Program-made: the position numbers and the translations under genes | NCBI GenBank assembly: GCA_963575745.1 | Contig: CAUYUJ010018311.1 | Span: 135,001 to 189,055 of the forward strand | Length of the DNA: 54,055 nt | From: Prorocentrum cordatum | Taxonomy: Eukaryota > Sar > Dinophyceae > Prorocentrales > Prorocentraceae | Direction of reading: 5' to 3' | Notes under the pieces: generated by a model | What the model was told of the DNA's origin: nothing | Databases searched by the model: none | Seen by the model: only the letters and a program-made list of their open reading frames with translations | Shown here: positions 42,291 through 52,679 of the stretch, piece after piece | Layout of the letters: each line of letters begins with the position of its first letter | How positions within the stretch are numbered: the first letter of the stretch is position 1

Positions 42291-43010
42291 CAATCAAAAT
42301 CGTGACCAAATACGGCGGCGACTGGCGGCGGCGGGTGGTCACAAGCCGGCTGGGTCGACAACCAGGCCCAGCAGTTCTTTGAAGTAGAACTCTTGACGTT
42401 TCGCGTATCCCCACCAGCGCTCCTGGTCAGTGACGCCTTCCTGGCCATCGGTGACAGCTTTAACTCCTGGAATGTACTGCAAGCGAGCTGCCCCCTTCAG
42501 GGGCTGGGTGCATGAGGATTCGTGTGGTTTATCCTACGTCTTGTCCTCGCCCTCTGCGGCCACTTGTCAGCGTTGTGTGCGATTTTGGTGGCGCCACTAC
42601 CATGCACCAGGTTCCTAGTCAGTGAGATCTCCTGGCCTTGCCGGTTTCTGCGATCCTTCGCGGTGGCATTCCTGGCTTCATCCTGGTTCGCTCCCGCGCG
42701 GTTTCGGCTGCGCCTCAATTTCAGTTGGCTAATTGCATGTGCTCGCTCCTGGACCTGGTTCCTGGCAGCTGCAGCCCGCACCCCCTCCCGCTTCTGGTGA
42801 TCTGAGGTGCCGCCTAGGCCTCTGTTTGCTGGCGCGTTAGGCAATTAGGTTCGCGCGCGGCCCCTGTGTTCTGTTACTCGCCGCCTGCTCTTCCGCTTGC
42901 GGCTGCGACAAAAAAGTATTCCCACCAGCCCATCCAGAAACAGATCGCCAGGCGAGTTGCCGTGATCAGGACAATGTAGAAGCATGCAGTGCGACAGCCG
43001 CCTGGGAAGC
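42291..43010. other. Gene-free stretch
   Basis: No supported gene. CCTGG(T/C)TCCTGGC-like words recur loosely. Confidence 0.4.
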
Positions 43011-43014
43011 GTTT

Positions 43015-43590
43015 TCTCGGAGGCCTCTTGAAGCCATCTTGGGGCTCTCTGAGGGTCCTCGGGGAGCCTCCTGGCGCATTCTTGAAGCCCTTTTGGAGCT
43101 CTCTTGGGTTTCTCTTGGGGCCCCCTTGAGGCTCTTTTTTGGGCGGGGTCTGGGAGGCCTCCCGGGGCCGCTTTGGGCCCCATGGCTCGACAAGAGAGGG
43201 GTGATGCAGTTATGCCCCCCCCTCGGAGGCTCAACCATGATGCTTTGAGGCCCTCTTGGGGCGCTCTTTGGGCTCTCTTGGGCGCTCGTGGGGCCCTCTT
43301 GGGCCCCCCATTGGGGCTCTTTTGGGCCGTCTTGGAGCCATCTCGAGACCCCAAGAGCCCATCGGAAGCGAAAGTGCGAGAAGGCAAGCAACATGGACTT
43401 TCCGCAGGCTTTTAACGGATTTTGGCCTCTTTGGGGGTCCTTGGAGGGCTCGGAGGGCACTTGAGACCGTCTTGGGACCAGGCTATCTTGAACCTCGATG
43501 AGGTATCTGGAGCCATCCTGGAGGCCATCTTGGGCTCTCTGAGGCCCTTTTGGCACCGTCTTGGGCCATTTGGGGCGCCCTAACTACCCG
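43015..43590. repeat. Degenerate CTTGGGG-CCCTCTTGG repeat block
   Basis: Dense variants of GGGGCCCTCTTGGGCC, the complement of the GGCCC-AAGAGG repeats elsewhere. A shorter block lies at 44430-44525. Confidence 0.65.
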
Positions 43591-43789
43591 CGCCCCGCCC
43601 TTCCGAGGCCCAGGGGAGGGAGTAGAGGGAGGGGTAACGACACACTCCTAGATAGCAAGCCGTCTAGCCCGCACTCACCCACCCTCGCAGCACAAAGGAA
43701 CACCCGAGCCTCGGCAGGTTCGGCGGTCGTCTCTGGATGGGCAGCTACTGGGAACCAGCACCGACCCCATGCGTGCGACGCTGGGGCGC

Positions 43790-43915
43790 GGTGCGCCACG
43801 CGTGCCAAGCGCACCACGCGCGCCAGGCATCCCCGGGGCCCGAGCGTGCGAGGCGTGCCTGGTGCGCCAGGTGCGCCACGTGCGCCATGTGCGCAAGGTG
43901 TGCCCCACCGCCACA
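43790..43915. repeat. GTGCGCCA-type 9-bp degenerate repeat
   Basis: GTGCGCCAGGTGCGCCACGT and related words with ~9-bp spacing. Confidence 0.6.
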
Positions 43916-43984
43916 TTCGGGGCACGTGCAGCGCGTGTCGGGTCTGCTTGCGCACCTGACAGCACACATCGGGGAGCATGTCGG

Positions 43985-44375
43985 CCCCCTACCATCCCTG
44001 TCGAAGAAAAAATAGAGCTGGGCCTGCGCACGGCAGGCCACACGCCACCACCCCTGCCGTCCCTGTTCAAGGCCACTTGATAGTGATCGTGGGGTGGCTG
44101 CGCAGGGTGCAGATTTTGCCGCGAAGTGCATGTTGTATTGTTTTTTGACAGTGACGGTGGCCCTGCGTACAGCAGGCAATATGCTGACACCCCCGCCGTC
44201 CCTGTCAAACAACAAAACGAAGTGCTCGTGGCATTCACGAACATGACTCGAGACTTTGCCCCAACGTGTATTTTGTAATGTTTTTGTTGAAACGGATGGC
44301 GGGGGGTGCGCATCGGGTTGGTTGCGCATGCTCCGAATTTGGAGTTGCGCATTGTGTTTTGACAGGGATGGTTCG
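43985..44375. repeat. Short hairpin modules ending in GACAGGGACGG
   Basis: GACAGTGACGG or GACAGGGATGG occurs on + at about 44148 and 44362, and its complement (CCGTCCCTGTC type) at about 43993, 44059 and 44197. The pair at 44140-44215 forms a ~25-bp stem with CCTGCGTACAGCAGG inside. This looks like a small inverted-repeat family. Confidence 0.55.
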
Positions 44376-44529
44376 GTGTGTGTGTGTGTGTGATTATGGG
44401 TCGGCATTGTTTTTGGTTTGCTGTCGGTCGCCTGAAGCGTCTTGGGTGCCTCGGGGAAGACTCTTGGGGCCTTCTTGGAGCACTCTTGGGGGCCTGGGGG
44501 GCCATCTTGGGGCCATCTTGGAGGAGTTC

Positions 44530-45035
44530 GATCACTGAATGGGGGGGGGTGCTCAATTAGCCTTGTCCCGAGGCCAACATGGGCCCAACACCGACGTAAA
44601 CTTAATGATTTGAGCCTTGTCGCTGTGGCCGTCTTGGACGCTCCAATGGGTCGCGCCCCCCCTTCCAGGTCCAGGGGAAGGGGTCGGTGGAGAAGTAGAC
44701 CCCTCCCCGAAGGGGAAGACGCGGGGTTGGAAGAGGAAGCCCGCTCAACCACTCATGCACAGGGTGGTGGCGATTGTCAAGCGGAGTCAGCGTTGAGGGC
44801 AACTCCAATGATGACTCCGGGAGAACGACAGCAGCGTGAGCAGGCTGATTTTCGCCTTCGTGATTGCCGTGGTGGACAAGTATTGGCGATTCATTGAATC
44901 GCAGCCGTCATTTCGATATTTTGGCTTTGCTCAGATCCGCGCTGTAGCACGGGACTTGAGAAAGTGAGACATCAATGCCCGCAAGCTCAGATGGCGCTTG
45001 CTGGCGAGTAAGGCCAGACCACATCCACAAGATGT
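44530..45035. other. Gene-free stretch
   Basis: No supported gene. 44640-44690 resembles 43565-43625 (GGGCGCGCCCC...CCTTCCAGG.CCAGGGGA style). Confidence 0.4.
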
Positions 45036-45039
45036 TAGT

Positions 45040-45245
45040 CAGGCGCTGGGCTCTCGGGGTTTCGTGGCGGCGTGTCGGCTGGCCTCGCCGGTCCAGCGCA
45101 GACCGCGCCTCGCTCTGAGCTCGCTGCGTTTGCTCTTGCCTTGCAGCGCTGTCGAGGGCCCGTGCGCTTTTATCACCGACCACACCCTCGTCAGCGGGGC
45201 GTGAGCGGGGGAGGGCCCGCGTTGGTGACGGTTGGACCGGGTATC
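45040..45245 (+). pseudogene. Decayed LINE RNase H fragment
   Basis: One frame reads AQTAPRSELAAFALALQRCRGPVRF. A frame one base off continues ITDHTLVSG. This is the order SELAA (catalytic Glu), then TDH (catalytic Asp), of the RNase H domain in LINE-type ORF2 proteins. Compare PASELAALVWALK and LWSDCAL in the LINE at 52470-52540. One frameshift and loss of the flanking domains make it a relic. Confidence 0.5.
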
Positions 45246-45585
45246 TTTGGATGTGCATTCGGCATGTTGTAGCCTCTCGGGGCGAAGGGAGACCCCCTCG
45301 CATGCTGATCCCGAGCCGCCCGAGCTCTCTGACGTGGAGCGCTCTGTCGCCATGTGCGGTGCAGCTGCGGATTTGGCGGCTGGAGAAGCTGCAGCGCGGA
45401 ACTGGTCCCTAGCCGTTTGCTCCCCTCCCCACCCTCGTCCGTGGGATTCGGCGGCGGCCTTGGCTTGGAGGTGCGCGAGGCGCGTCCCTGCCGCTGCTGC
45501 CGCTGCTGATTCTCGGAAGCCCGAGGAGGCTCTCGTCTGTGCAGAACGGGACTGCCTGGGCTCTAAGCAATGCAAAGCTAGCTAC

Positions 45586-45738
45586 GGCAGGTTCGCGTCG
45601 TGTCGACCGGCGGCGACCCCGCCGCCGGCGCTCAACGTTTAACGCCGCTGGCGATCCAGAATCGGCCGATGGTGAGCGATCCGACGTTTCGGAAACAGCT
45701 GATCATTCAAGGTTGAACGATCCCAGCGGTGTCAGGAA
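45586..45738 (+). repeat. ~150-bp dispersed repeat, copy 2
   Basis: Matches 38742-38890 in order and sequence (GGCAGGTTCGCGTCGTGTCG ... ATTCAAGGTTGAACGA ... GGTGTCAGG). It is followed by GCATCGCCGATGCATCGCTG-type repeats (45759-45796). Confidence 0.7.
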
Positions 45739-46369
45739 CCGAAGCCGAAGTCGGCGCATCGCCGATGCATCGCTGATGCATCGTCGATGCGGCGCGACCC
45801 ACTGGCCTCATCTACTCGGACCCCATCTGGGAGGTCTCTACCAGTCTTCCTGTCGCCTCGGGTTCGGGACCGCCTGCGCATGTATGTCTGCCACCGCAGC
45901 GGACGTACAGCTGCTGCTGTTGGCCGCCCACTTCCGCTGGTTGCTCGGCCCCTTCCAAGAGGAGCTGGCAACATGTGGCCTGAATCTCACAAGGCACGTC
46001 TTTGAATCAAGCGGGTCTGGTACTGGCGGCCTCAGCGGCGACGTGGGAACATGAGTCAGCGGTGGTTAGATCGGACGTATCTCGCAGCTTGCACTTGGAT
46101 TCTCTCTCCATCAGCATGATGGCTTCTTCCTTTGCCTCCCCCCTCTGTTTGTCCCGTTGCGCTCGCTCCCATCCTTCCTCAGGATGCACTTCTTGGGAGG
46201 TGGAAGATCCGGATCGCTGGCGAAAACCAGCCGACGGCAGAATCCGTTGAGTTTCGCCCAGTCCCGCTTCGTATGGCTGAATCCCGCTCACTTCTGGGCT
46301 TAATCTGGGTGGACCTGGCTCCATGGCCCTTCGATCGGGCGTTATACCCCTCAGTCGCTCCGACGGTCG

Positions 46370-46553
46370 GTATCGTTTCACCGATCCCCATCCCCATCTC
46401 CATCCCCTTCGAGACCCCCACCAAATTGCCACCCCAGTTGGGGATACACCCCTCGAAACCATATGGGAACGGCCAATATCCCCATCTAGAGGGGTAAATC
46501 GGCCAGCGGGGCCCAGGCCACGCCGCTCGGGATGGGGACCGGTTAAACGATAC
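46370..46553 (+). mobile_element. 184-bp inverted-repeat element, copy 2
   Basis: GTATCGTTTCACCGATCCCC at the left faces GGGGACCGGTTAAACGATAC at the right, with few mismatches. Same length and body as copy 1 at 39726-39909. GACGG lies 3 bp outside each end (46362-46366 and 46557-46561), a possible but weak target duplication. Confidence 0.75.
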
Positions 46554-46632
46554 TCAGACGGAGATCCATCTCTGAGAAGCTGCCTCCTGGCATCGCCCCC
46601 CTTTCCTCCTCGGACGACGCAGCCTACGTACG

Positions 46633-46776
46633 TATACACATCCACTGCTCCCTGGCCAGGCCCACCCTGCACGCAGGAGCTGTGCACACGCCCTCCTGGC
46701 CAAGCCGGCATGGCGTAGCGTATGCACCGCCGCTGCGTTCAGCATGGGCTTGGCCAGGGAGCAGTGGATGTGTATA
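46633..46776. repeat. 144-bp imperfect hairpin
   Basis: A 32-bp arm (46633-46664, beginning TATACACATCCACTGCTCCC) is the reverse complement of 46745-46776 with one mismatch. Complementarity continues inward through CTGCACGCAG and GTGCACACGC to a core of about 30 bp. Right of it begins the TCC tract that precedes the LINE. Confidence 0.85.
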
Positions 46777-46789
46777 GATATCGCCCCCT

Positions 46790-47275
46790 TCCTCCTCCTC
46801 CTCCTCCTCCTCCTCCTCCTCCTCCTCCTCCTCCTCCTGCTCCTAATTGCTCCTCCTGCTCCTCCTGTCCTCCTGCTCCTCCTCCTCCTCCTCCTTCCCT
46901 TCCCTCCCCCTCCCCCTCCCCTCCCCTCCCCTCCGTCCTCCCCCCTGCTCCTACTCCTCCTCCTCCTCCTCTGCTTCCTCTCTTCTCCTCCTCCTCCTCC
47001 TGCTCTCCTGCTCCTCTCCTCTTCCTCCTCCTCCTCCTCCTCCTCCTCCTCCTCCTCCTCCGCCTCTCCTCCTCCTCCTGCCCTCCTCCTCCTCCTCCGC
47101 CTCCTCATCCTCATCATACCTCTCCTCCTCCTCCTCCTCTCTCCTCCTCCTCATCTGCCTCCTCCTCCTCCTCCTCCTCCTTCCTCCTCCCCTCTCCTCC
47201 TCCTCCCCCTCCTCTCCTCCTCGCCTCCTCCTCCTCCTGCTCCTCCTCCTCCTCCTCCTCCTCCTCCTCGTGTCG
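46790..47275. repeat. TCC/CTCC tract 5' of the LINE
   Basis: About 485 bp of imperfect TCC repeats. Long Pro/Ser/Leu frames are artefacts. Confidence 0.95.
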
Positions 47276-47304
47276 AAGTGTTTGATGGGACGCAGCGGCA
47301 ATGA

Positions 47305-48351
47305 GAGGGCGAGGAGCAGGGATGGCTCGAGACCGCCTTCCACCCACGGGAAGCGCCGCCAGGCGTACACGTGTGCCGCAATTGTCCTCGCTCTTGGGTT
47401 TATTGCAACAGAGCTGGAACCCCAGGCTGGGAATCTTGTCGATTGTGCAACGTACCCTGGCCGAAGCCATCCAGCCAGAAGGAAGTCACCTTCGCACTGG
47501 AGAACGGAGAGACGGGCAGCACCCTCCTCGAGCAGCTGCTGCCGAAGTACAGGTCTGCTAAGGACGCCAAGGAGGAGGACGCCATCAAGGCGCTGGAGAT
47601 GGTATGCCCCGAGCTGGCGGACGCGCTCAAACCTGTACCTCCCAAGGCTCCAGAAGTTCTACTGGAACAGCATGCAGCATGTCTCCGCCGTCTTCAGTGC
47701 CAACAAGAGAAGCTCAAGAACCAGGTCGTGGCCAACGCCAGGACAGGGAAGGAGCTCCTCGGCAAGCTGGAAGAGAACGTCAGAGCGTGTGCCGAAACGC
47801 AGGCTGAGGTCAACCGCCTCACTAGCCAGACTTCTGCGGCCAGAGGTGCTGGAGGTGCAGCCGTGGGAGCAGGAGATGGAGGCAAGTCGGCTGCTACCGA
47901 CGAGTCCCTCAATTTCCCCGAGCTGGACCCCGAGGGCATCGCCCTCCTCACGCCTGAGCAGCTGACGGCCTACGAGGCGGCGCTGGCCAGGGCCAAGCAG
48001 GCCCAGGAGGTGTACAAGAACGCGCAGAGCATCGGCCAGCAGGCGCAGGACGCGGCCAAGACGCTACGGGAGTTGCGGGAGACAGCCACTCACAAGCGTC
48101 GTCGTGCCACTGGTGCCGCAGGTGTTGCTGCTGGGGCCCCTGCAGCTGGCGCCGAGGCGCAGGCCAATGACGACGAGAAACCAGCTGAGTCAAACCAGGA
48201 TTTCACTGATGTCAAGAACGTGGAGGCGTACATCCAGCGCACGGCGTCCATCAAGGCCAGGGCTGCAGCGGCTGAGGCAGCTCGCTCGGGCAGCTCGGGA
48301 GGTGCTGCAACGGTCGCCGCAGCTGGCGCTGGCAAGACGTCGGGTGGGTGA
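47305..48351 (+). CDS. LINE ORF1 protein (5' end uncertain)
   Basis: The frame is open from 47305 to TGA at 48349-48351, but no ATG precedes the conserved-looking part. The first in-frame ATG is at 47599. Near the N-terminus VCRNCPRSWVYCNRAG and SCRLC form a two-CxxC zinc-binding pattern. A helical, charged middle (QQEKLKNQVVANARTGKELL, about residues 120-170 from 47305) may form a coiled coil. The last third is Ala/Gly-rich and probably disordered. It is likely the nucleic-acid-binding partner of ORF2. Its stop is one base before the ORF2 ATG (48353), so termination-reinitiation is possible. The missing start suggests 5' truncation or decay, or a start in another frame. Confidence 0.6.
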   Translation, partial: EGEEQGWLETAFHPREAPPGVHVCRNCPRSWVYCNRAGTPGWESCRLCNVPWPKPSSQKEVTFALENGETGSTLLEQLLPKYRSAKDAKEEDAIKALEMVCPELADALKPVPPKAPEVLLEQHAACLRRLQCQQEKLKNQVVANARTGKELLGKLEENVRACAETQAEVNRLTSQTSAARGAGGAAVGAGDGGKSAATDESLNFPELDPEGIALLTPEQLTAYEAALARAKQAQEVYKNAQSIGQQAQDAAKTLRELRETATHKRRRATGAAGVAAGAPAAGAEAQANDDEKPAESNQDFTDVKNVEAYIQRTASIKARAAAAEAARSGSSGGAATVAAAGAGKTSGG

Positions 48352-48352
48352 C

Positions 48353-48991
48353 ATGTCGTCCCACCACAATGCAGATAGAGTACCATTCGGCCAGCGGGAT
48401 CGCGTCTCGGTCTTCTTCGGGAACGTCACCAGCTGGAGCCCCAAGGTGAAGAAGTTCGTAGAGTCGGCGCCGTACGACCTCATGGGGATGGCAGAACACC
48501 ACTTGCCCCAAGTGCAGTGCCAGTGCGAGGAGAGGCGCCTTCGCAGTTTTGGTTGGAGGTCAGAGGCGACATGGACAGCTGCTACGGCTACAGGCAGGTC
48601 TGAAAGAGGCACGCACGGGGGAACGCGCTGGCTCCGAAGGGCCACCTACGCCACAAGCACCCATCTAGCAGGCTCGCTTGGCAAGAGCGTGTTTCATGAT
48701 GCTCTTCGGGATACGACAGTTGTGCTATGGAGGTTTCATGGGGTTACCTTCGCCTTCATCGTTTGCTATCTTGATTGCTCCATCGGAATGGTTGGGACCA
48801 ATTCCAGGAAGATGCTCAACATCGCCAAGGTCGTCAAGCCACTGGATGTGCCATGGTTGCTGGTGGGAGATTTCAACGCCACGCCTACTGAGATGGCAAA
48901 ATCGGGCTGGTTGGACGTACTTCGGGCTCGCGTTGTGACCCCAGAAGGGGGTCGAGGTCTCATGCACTTCAGGAAAAGGACGCATGATTGA
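48353..48991 (+). pseudogene. LINE ORF2, endonuclease part (first frame)
   Basis: From ATG 48353 the frame shows the order of an APE-type (exonuclease-endonuclease-phosphatase) domain. VFFGNVTSW carries the Asn motif, MAEHHL the catalytic Glu (about 48490), and LLVGDFNATP the GDFN motif (48866-48877). It nicks target DNA to prime reverse transcription. The frame ends at 48991. The domain continues in the next frame as IDYVVVP and WGPHIGL (48987-49075), so one base too many, most simply in the five-G run at 48947-48951, breaks the protein inside the domain. Confidence 0.75.
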
Positions 48992-51827
48992 CTATGTGGT
49001 GGTGCCCGACAGCTTTCGACCCTTCTTGTCCCAGGTGTTGCCAATGCAGAATTTGCCGTGGGGCCCCCACATTGGCCTCAACATCCTCATCAGGTATCGT
49101 CCCGCATCGGTTTTCCTCCGTGTACCTGTGCTTCCAGTACCCTTGGTGATTCCCGAGGGTGAGTCCAGGGTGCCCAAGGGCCTCAAGAGGTTCCAGCGGG
49201 ACAGGGAGAAGCATGCGAAGATCCACGAGATGTGCGACGAGCTGGACGTGCTGCAGCAGGGAGACCTGCTCAACGATGACGGCGACCACCTGCTGGACGA
49301 CCACTACGTCACCAAGCGGGCTCTGAGGTGCGAGGACCAGGAGTGGATCCAGTACGTGAATGAGGCCAGCGAGAGTCTCGGCTATTCCTTCCCCCATGCC
49401 GAGCCAGACGTGCAGAAGAGTGAGGCGTGCAGAGCTGCCCCGCATATGTCTGAGATCCTCGCGAAGCAATATGGCATCTGGTCGATGGCGGCGGAGGCGC
49501 AACTGGCAGACCTTTGTGGGGTTGAGCTGCGACAGGGTGCCCGCCGAGGTATGCCAGTGAAGTATCAGTGGAGACGTGCAGTGGTCCAGAAGAATGACTC
49601 GACCTTCGGCCACTCCAGCGCCAACGCCCTCAACTGCAGGTGGGCGAGCCTGCATGCCAGGGTGCAGGGGCAGCTGGTGGCGCTTGGTCGTTTTCGTCAT
49701 TCGAGATATCGGCAGCGGGTTCAGGACATCGTGAATAGCCTACTGGCCGAGCTGCGCAGAGAACATGACAGCTGCGGTCCAGTCTCAGACGGCCATGCAG
49801 AAGATATGACTGGGAAGTGGCGCGTATTCAGAGACGATGAGCAGGTCATTCGCCAGGGTGAGCGCATTCGAGCCTGCACGGACTTCGCAGAGTGGCAGAA
49901 CTTCGCGCTGAAGGTGCAGGCCCGCTCGGTCCGCCACGCCAGCCTGGCTTGGCAGCAGACGCGGAGTGAGATCGGCAGCTGGGCGGTCAAGGGCGCGCAG
50001 GGCTCCATGACGGGCGCTCACCGCTACCTGAAGAAGAACGAGCAGCGCGCCCTGGATGAGACCTGCATCGACCCCGTCACTGGCGAGGTATGCGATACGG
50101 TCCAGGGCACAACTGACGTCAGAGCGGCTTGCTGGGCAGCGCGGTGGACCTCCCAGCCACACCGCCTACCAGCAGTCCGCGCTGCCCTCGGTGCGCTGAG
50201 GACCCGCGCCCACGAGGACTTGGCCGACCGCCCCTTCCACACTCGGGAGCAGCTGGTGGCGGCACTCAAGTCTTTCCCGAAGGGCACGGGCACGGGGCCA
50301 GATCAGTGGAAGCTTGCACACATCCTCGCCCTCTCGGACCAGGGGCAGGAGTCTCTCGTCACGCTCTTCAGCATGATCGAGCGAGGGCTGGCCTGGCCGC
50401 ACCAGCTGCTGCACAACTGGTTCGCGCTGCTGCCCAAGGGCGAGCAGCAGGAGCTGGGCAACGAGAGGGACATCGGCCTCCTGCCAATGCCCGTCAGGAT
50501 CTGGGGGCGCCTCACCAAGTCCCCCCTGGCGGGGTGGTGTGACAAAAGGGCTGCGCACTGGGATGCGGCGGTGAGAGGCAGCAGCGCGCTCCAAGCTGCC
50601 CTGCTCACCATGGTCCTGGACGAGACTCGGGCACGCATCGGCCTCAACGAGCAGAGTAATTTCCTGGCAGATGTTGATAAGTTTTACGATCATATGGACT
50701 TGGCCCAGATGATTCCCCAGGCGATCGAGCTTCAATTTCCTGCGATGGAGCTGTACCTCTGCTGCCTGACGTATTTGTCGCCTCGTACGGTCAAGGCCCA
50801 AGGGGCTTACGCCGTGCCCATCGTGCCGAACTGCTCCATCGTGCCAGGCTGCGGGAAGGCCAATCACTGTGCAAGAGTCTTCCTGTACCGACTGTTGGGG
50901 AGGGCTCATGAGAGGGCCCCGTTGGCTCAGATCAGGCAGTACGTCGACGATGTACACGCGCGAGTGGAGGGTCCAAGAAAGATGGTGCTGGACCAGACTA
51001 AGACGATCACATGCGAGCTGGTGCAGGGCATGCTGGACCTGGGACTCCGAGTCTGCCCCAAGTCGCTCTTGATGATGACGAATGTGAAGGATGAGGTGAA
51101 AGTCCAGCGGCACGTCTTGCGGATCACGGGTACCAAGATCAAGCGCGCCAGCTGGGCCAAGGACCTTGGGGTGGACTGTTCCATGGGGCTCAAGCGTGCG
51201 ACCAATACCACCAATAGCAGGATAACCACGGCGCAGGCTCGCGCCACGCGTACAGCCCTGTTCAGGCGAGTCGGTCGAGGCGGCATCAGATCCAAAGGAG
51301 TCATGTTGCACACTACCAACATCAAGGCGAAGTTTCGATATGCTGATCCAGTTCTGGGAGTGGCGCCGTCTGATATGGAGCGCAGGCGTGCCCAAGCGGC
51401 AGATTTGGCTGGACACACTGTCGGTGGCAGATGCACGGCCTCAGTCTTGCTGCTCCACTACCAGGACGACGATCCCAAGATGAGCGTGGTCAAGGATCAG
51501 GTCAAGCAGTGGTTCCAGTTCTGGGAGGCCCATCCAGAGCTGCGAGAACGAGTTCGGCGGGGCTGGCGAGCGGTGCTGAAGAGGCTGATATACTTGCGCC
51601 CCCGCTCAAGATGGCGGTGCGTGACGGGCCCGATGGGGGCTCTCATCATGATGCTGCGCGAGCTCGGCTGGACCCCGCGAGCTCCAGACCAATGGCTCGA
51701 CGACCAGGGGGACGAGTGGGAGCACATGGGCGATGCCGCGGACAGCTACGACGAGTTGTACGAGGCTCTGTGCTCCTCCGTCAGGCGCGACCTCTGGCAG
51801 CAGGCTGGCGATCATCCAGCAGGGTAG
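48960..51827 (+). pseudogene. LINE ORF2, reverse transcriptase part
   Basis: The second frame, readable from about 48960 (first ATG 48984), completes the endonuclease (IDYVVVP, WGPHIGL; His in the usual SDH region). After a long linker it encodes the reverse transcriptase. Motifs in order: FPKGTGTGPDQWK (palm entry), LADVDKFYDHMD with the motif A Asp (about 50665-50700), IVPGCGKANH (motif B region), QYVDDVHARV with YVDD at 50940-50951 (motif C), and WAKDLGVD (motif E-like). The catalytic YVDD is intact. The frame stops at TAG 51825-51827, after which the same frame stays open to 52679, so this is a point nonsense mutation. Confidence 0.85.
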
Positions 51828-52679
51828 GGGCTGCATGAGGGTGGCGACATGCACGTGCTGCGGGTCAACCTGCGACGGCTCCGTCGCCAGGACCGACATC
51901 GTGAGGCAGGTGCGCTGGAGGCGAACGCTATGGCTTGCATCTGGACGAAGGCTCGCGCCAAATCCTCAGGCTACAAATGCGATGACGTTTGCCCGAGGTG
52001 CGAGCTTGGAAAAGACACGATTGCTCACATATTGTATGAGTGCCAGGCGAATGCCAACATCGACCATGAGTGGGTTTCCCGAACTGAGTCGTTGTGTGAG
52101 CATGCTTTGAAAGATCTGAGCGAGGGCACGAATGTAAGCTTCTGGACACGGGGGGTCGCTCCCCCGTCCTGGAACCCTGTGCCCCCGCCCCCCGAGTGGA
52201 ACTCTGGAGAAGGCCAAGAGGTTTGGGCTGTAGGGCTCCCCCCTCCTGACCTCGACTCCTCCTTCGAGCTCCTCCCGTCTTCTACTTCCCCCCTCCAGGC
52301 GCAGGTAGGTTTCCTTGACGGCTCCGCCACGTCCAGCGATGCCCGAGTGTGCCGCGTGGGTTGGGGGGTGTACTTCCGTGTGGAGAGCGAGGCGGAGCTG
52401 GACGTGGAACGTGGGGTCCTCCGCGGGCTGTTCGGAACCATTGATGGACCCCAGACAGTGCCTGCTAGTGAGCTCGCCGCTTTGGTTTGGGCCCTGAAGG
52501 TCACCAAGGGACCCATAGAGCTGTGGTCCGACTGTGCTCTTGTCTTTGAGGGATGGTGCAAAGGCTTCGCCTCTGCTCCTCAGGGCCCGCTCATTCGGTG
52601 GTGGTCTCGGGTGGGAGCGGCCCTGCAGAGCAGGGGCGAAGGGCATGCTAAAGAAGTGTTTTTCGCACCTGGACGCTGA
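51828..52679 (+). pseudogene. LINE ORF2, Cys/His motif and first part of RNase H
   Basis: Same frame as the reverse transcriptase, after the amber codon. CPRCELGKDTIAHILYEC is a C-x2-C-x8-H-x4-C motif like that following LINE reverse transcriptases. RNase H follows: GFLDGSA (first catalytic Asp, about 52308-52325), PASELAALVWALK (Glu) and LWSDCAL (Asp). The frame then loses register near 52645-52655 and ends in an unrelated tail at 52679. Confidence 0.75.

Noticed and set aside
46722-47965. Long Leu/Ser/Pro frames upstream of the LINE, running into ORF1 out of frame
   Set aside because: TCC-tract translation. The ORF1 reading with the CxxC motifs and coiled-coil-like middle is in another frame.
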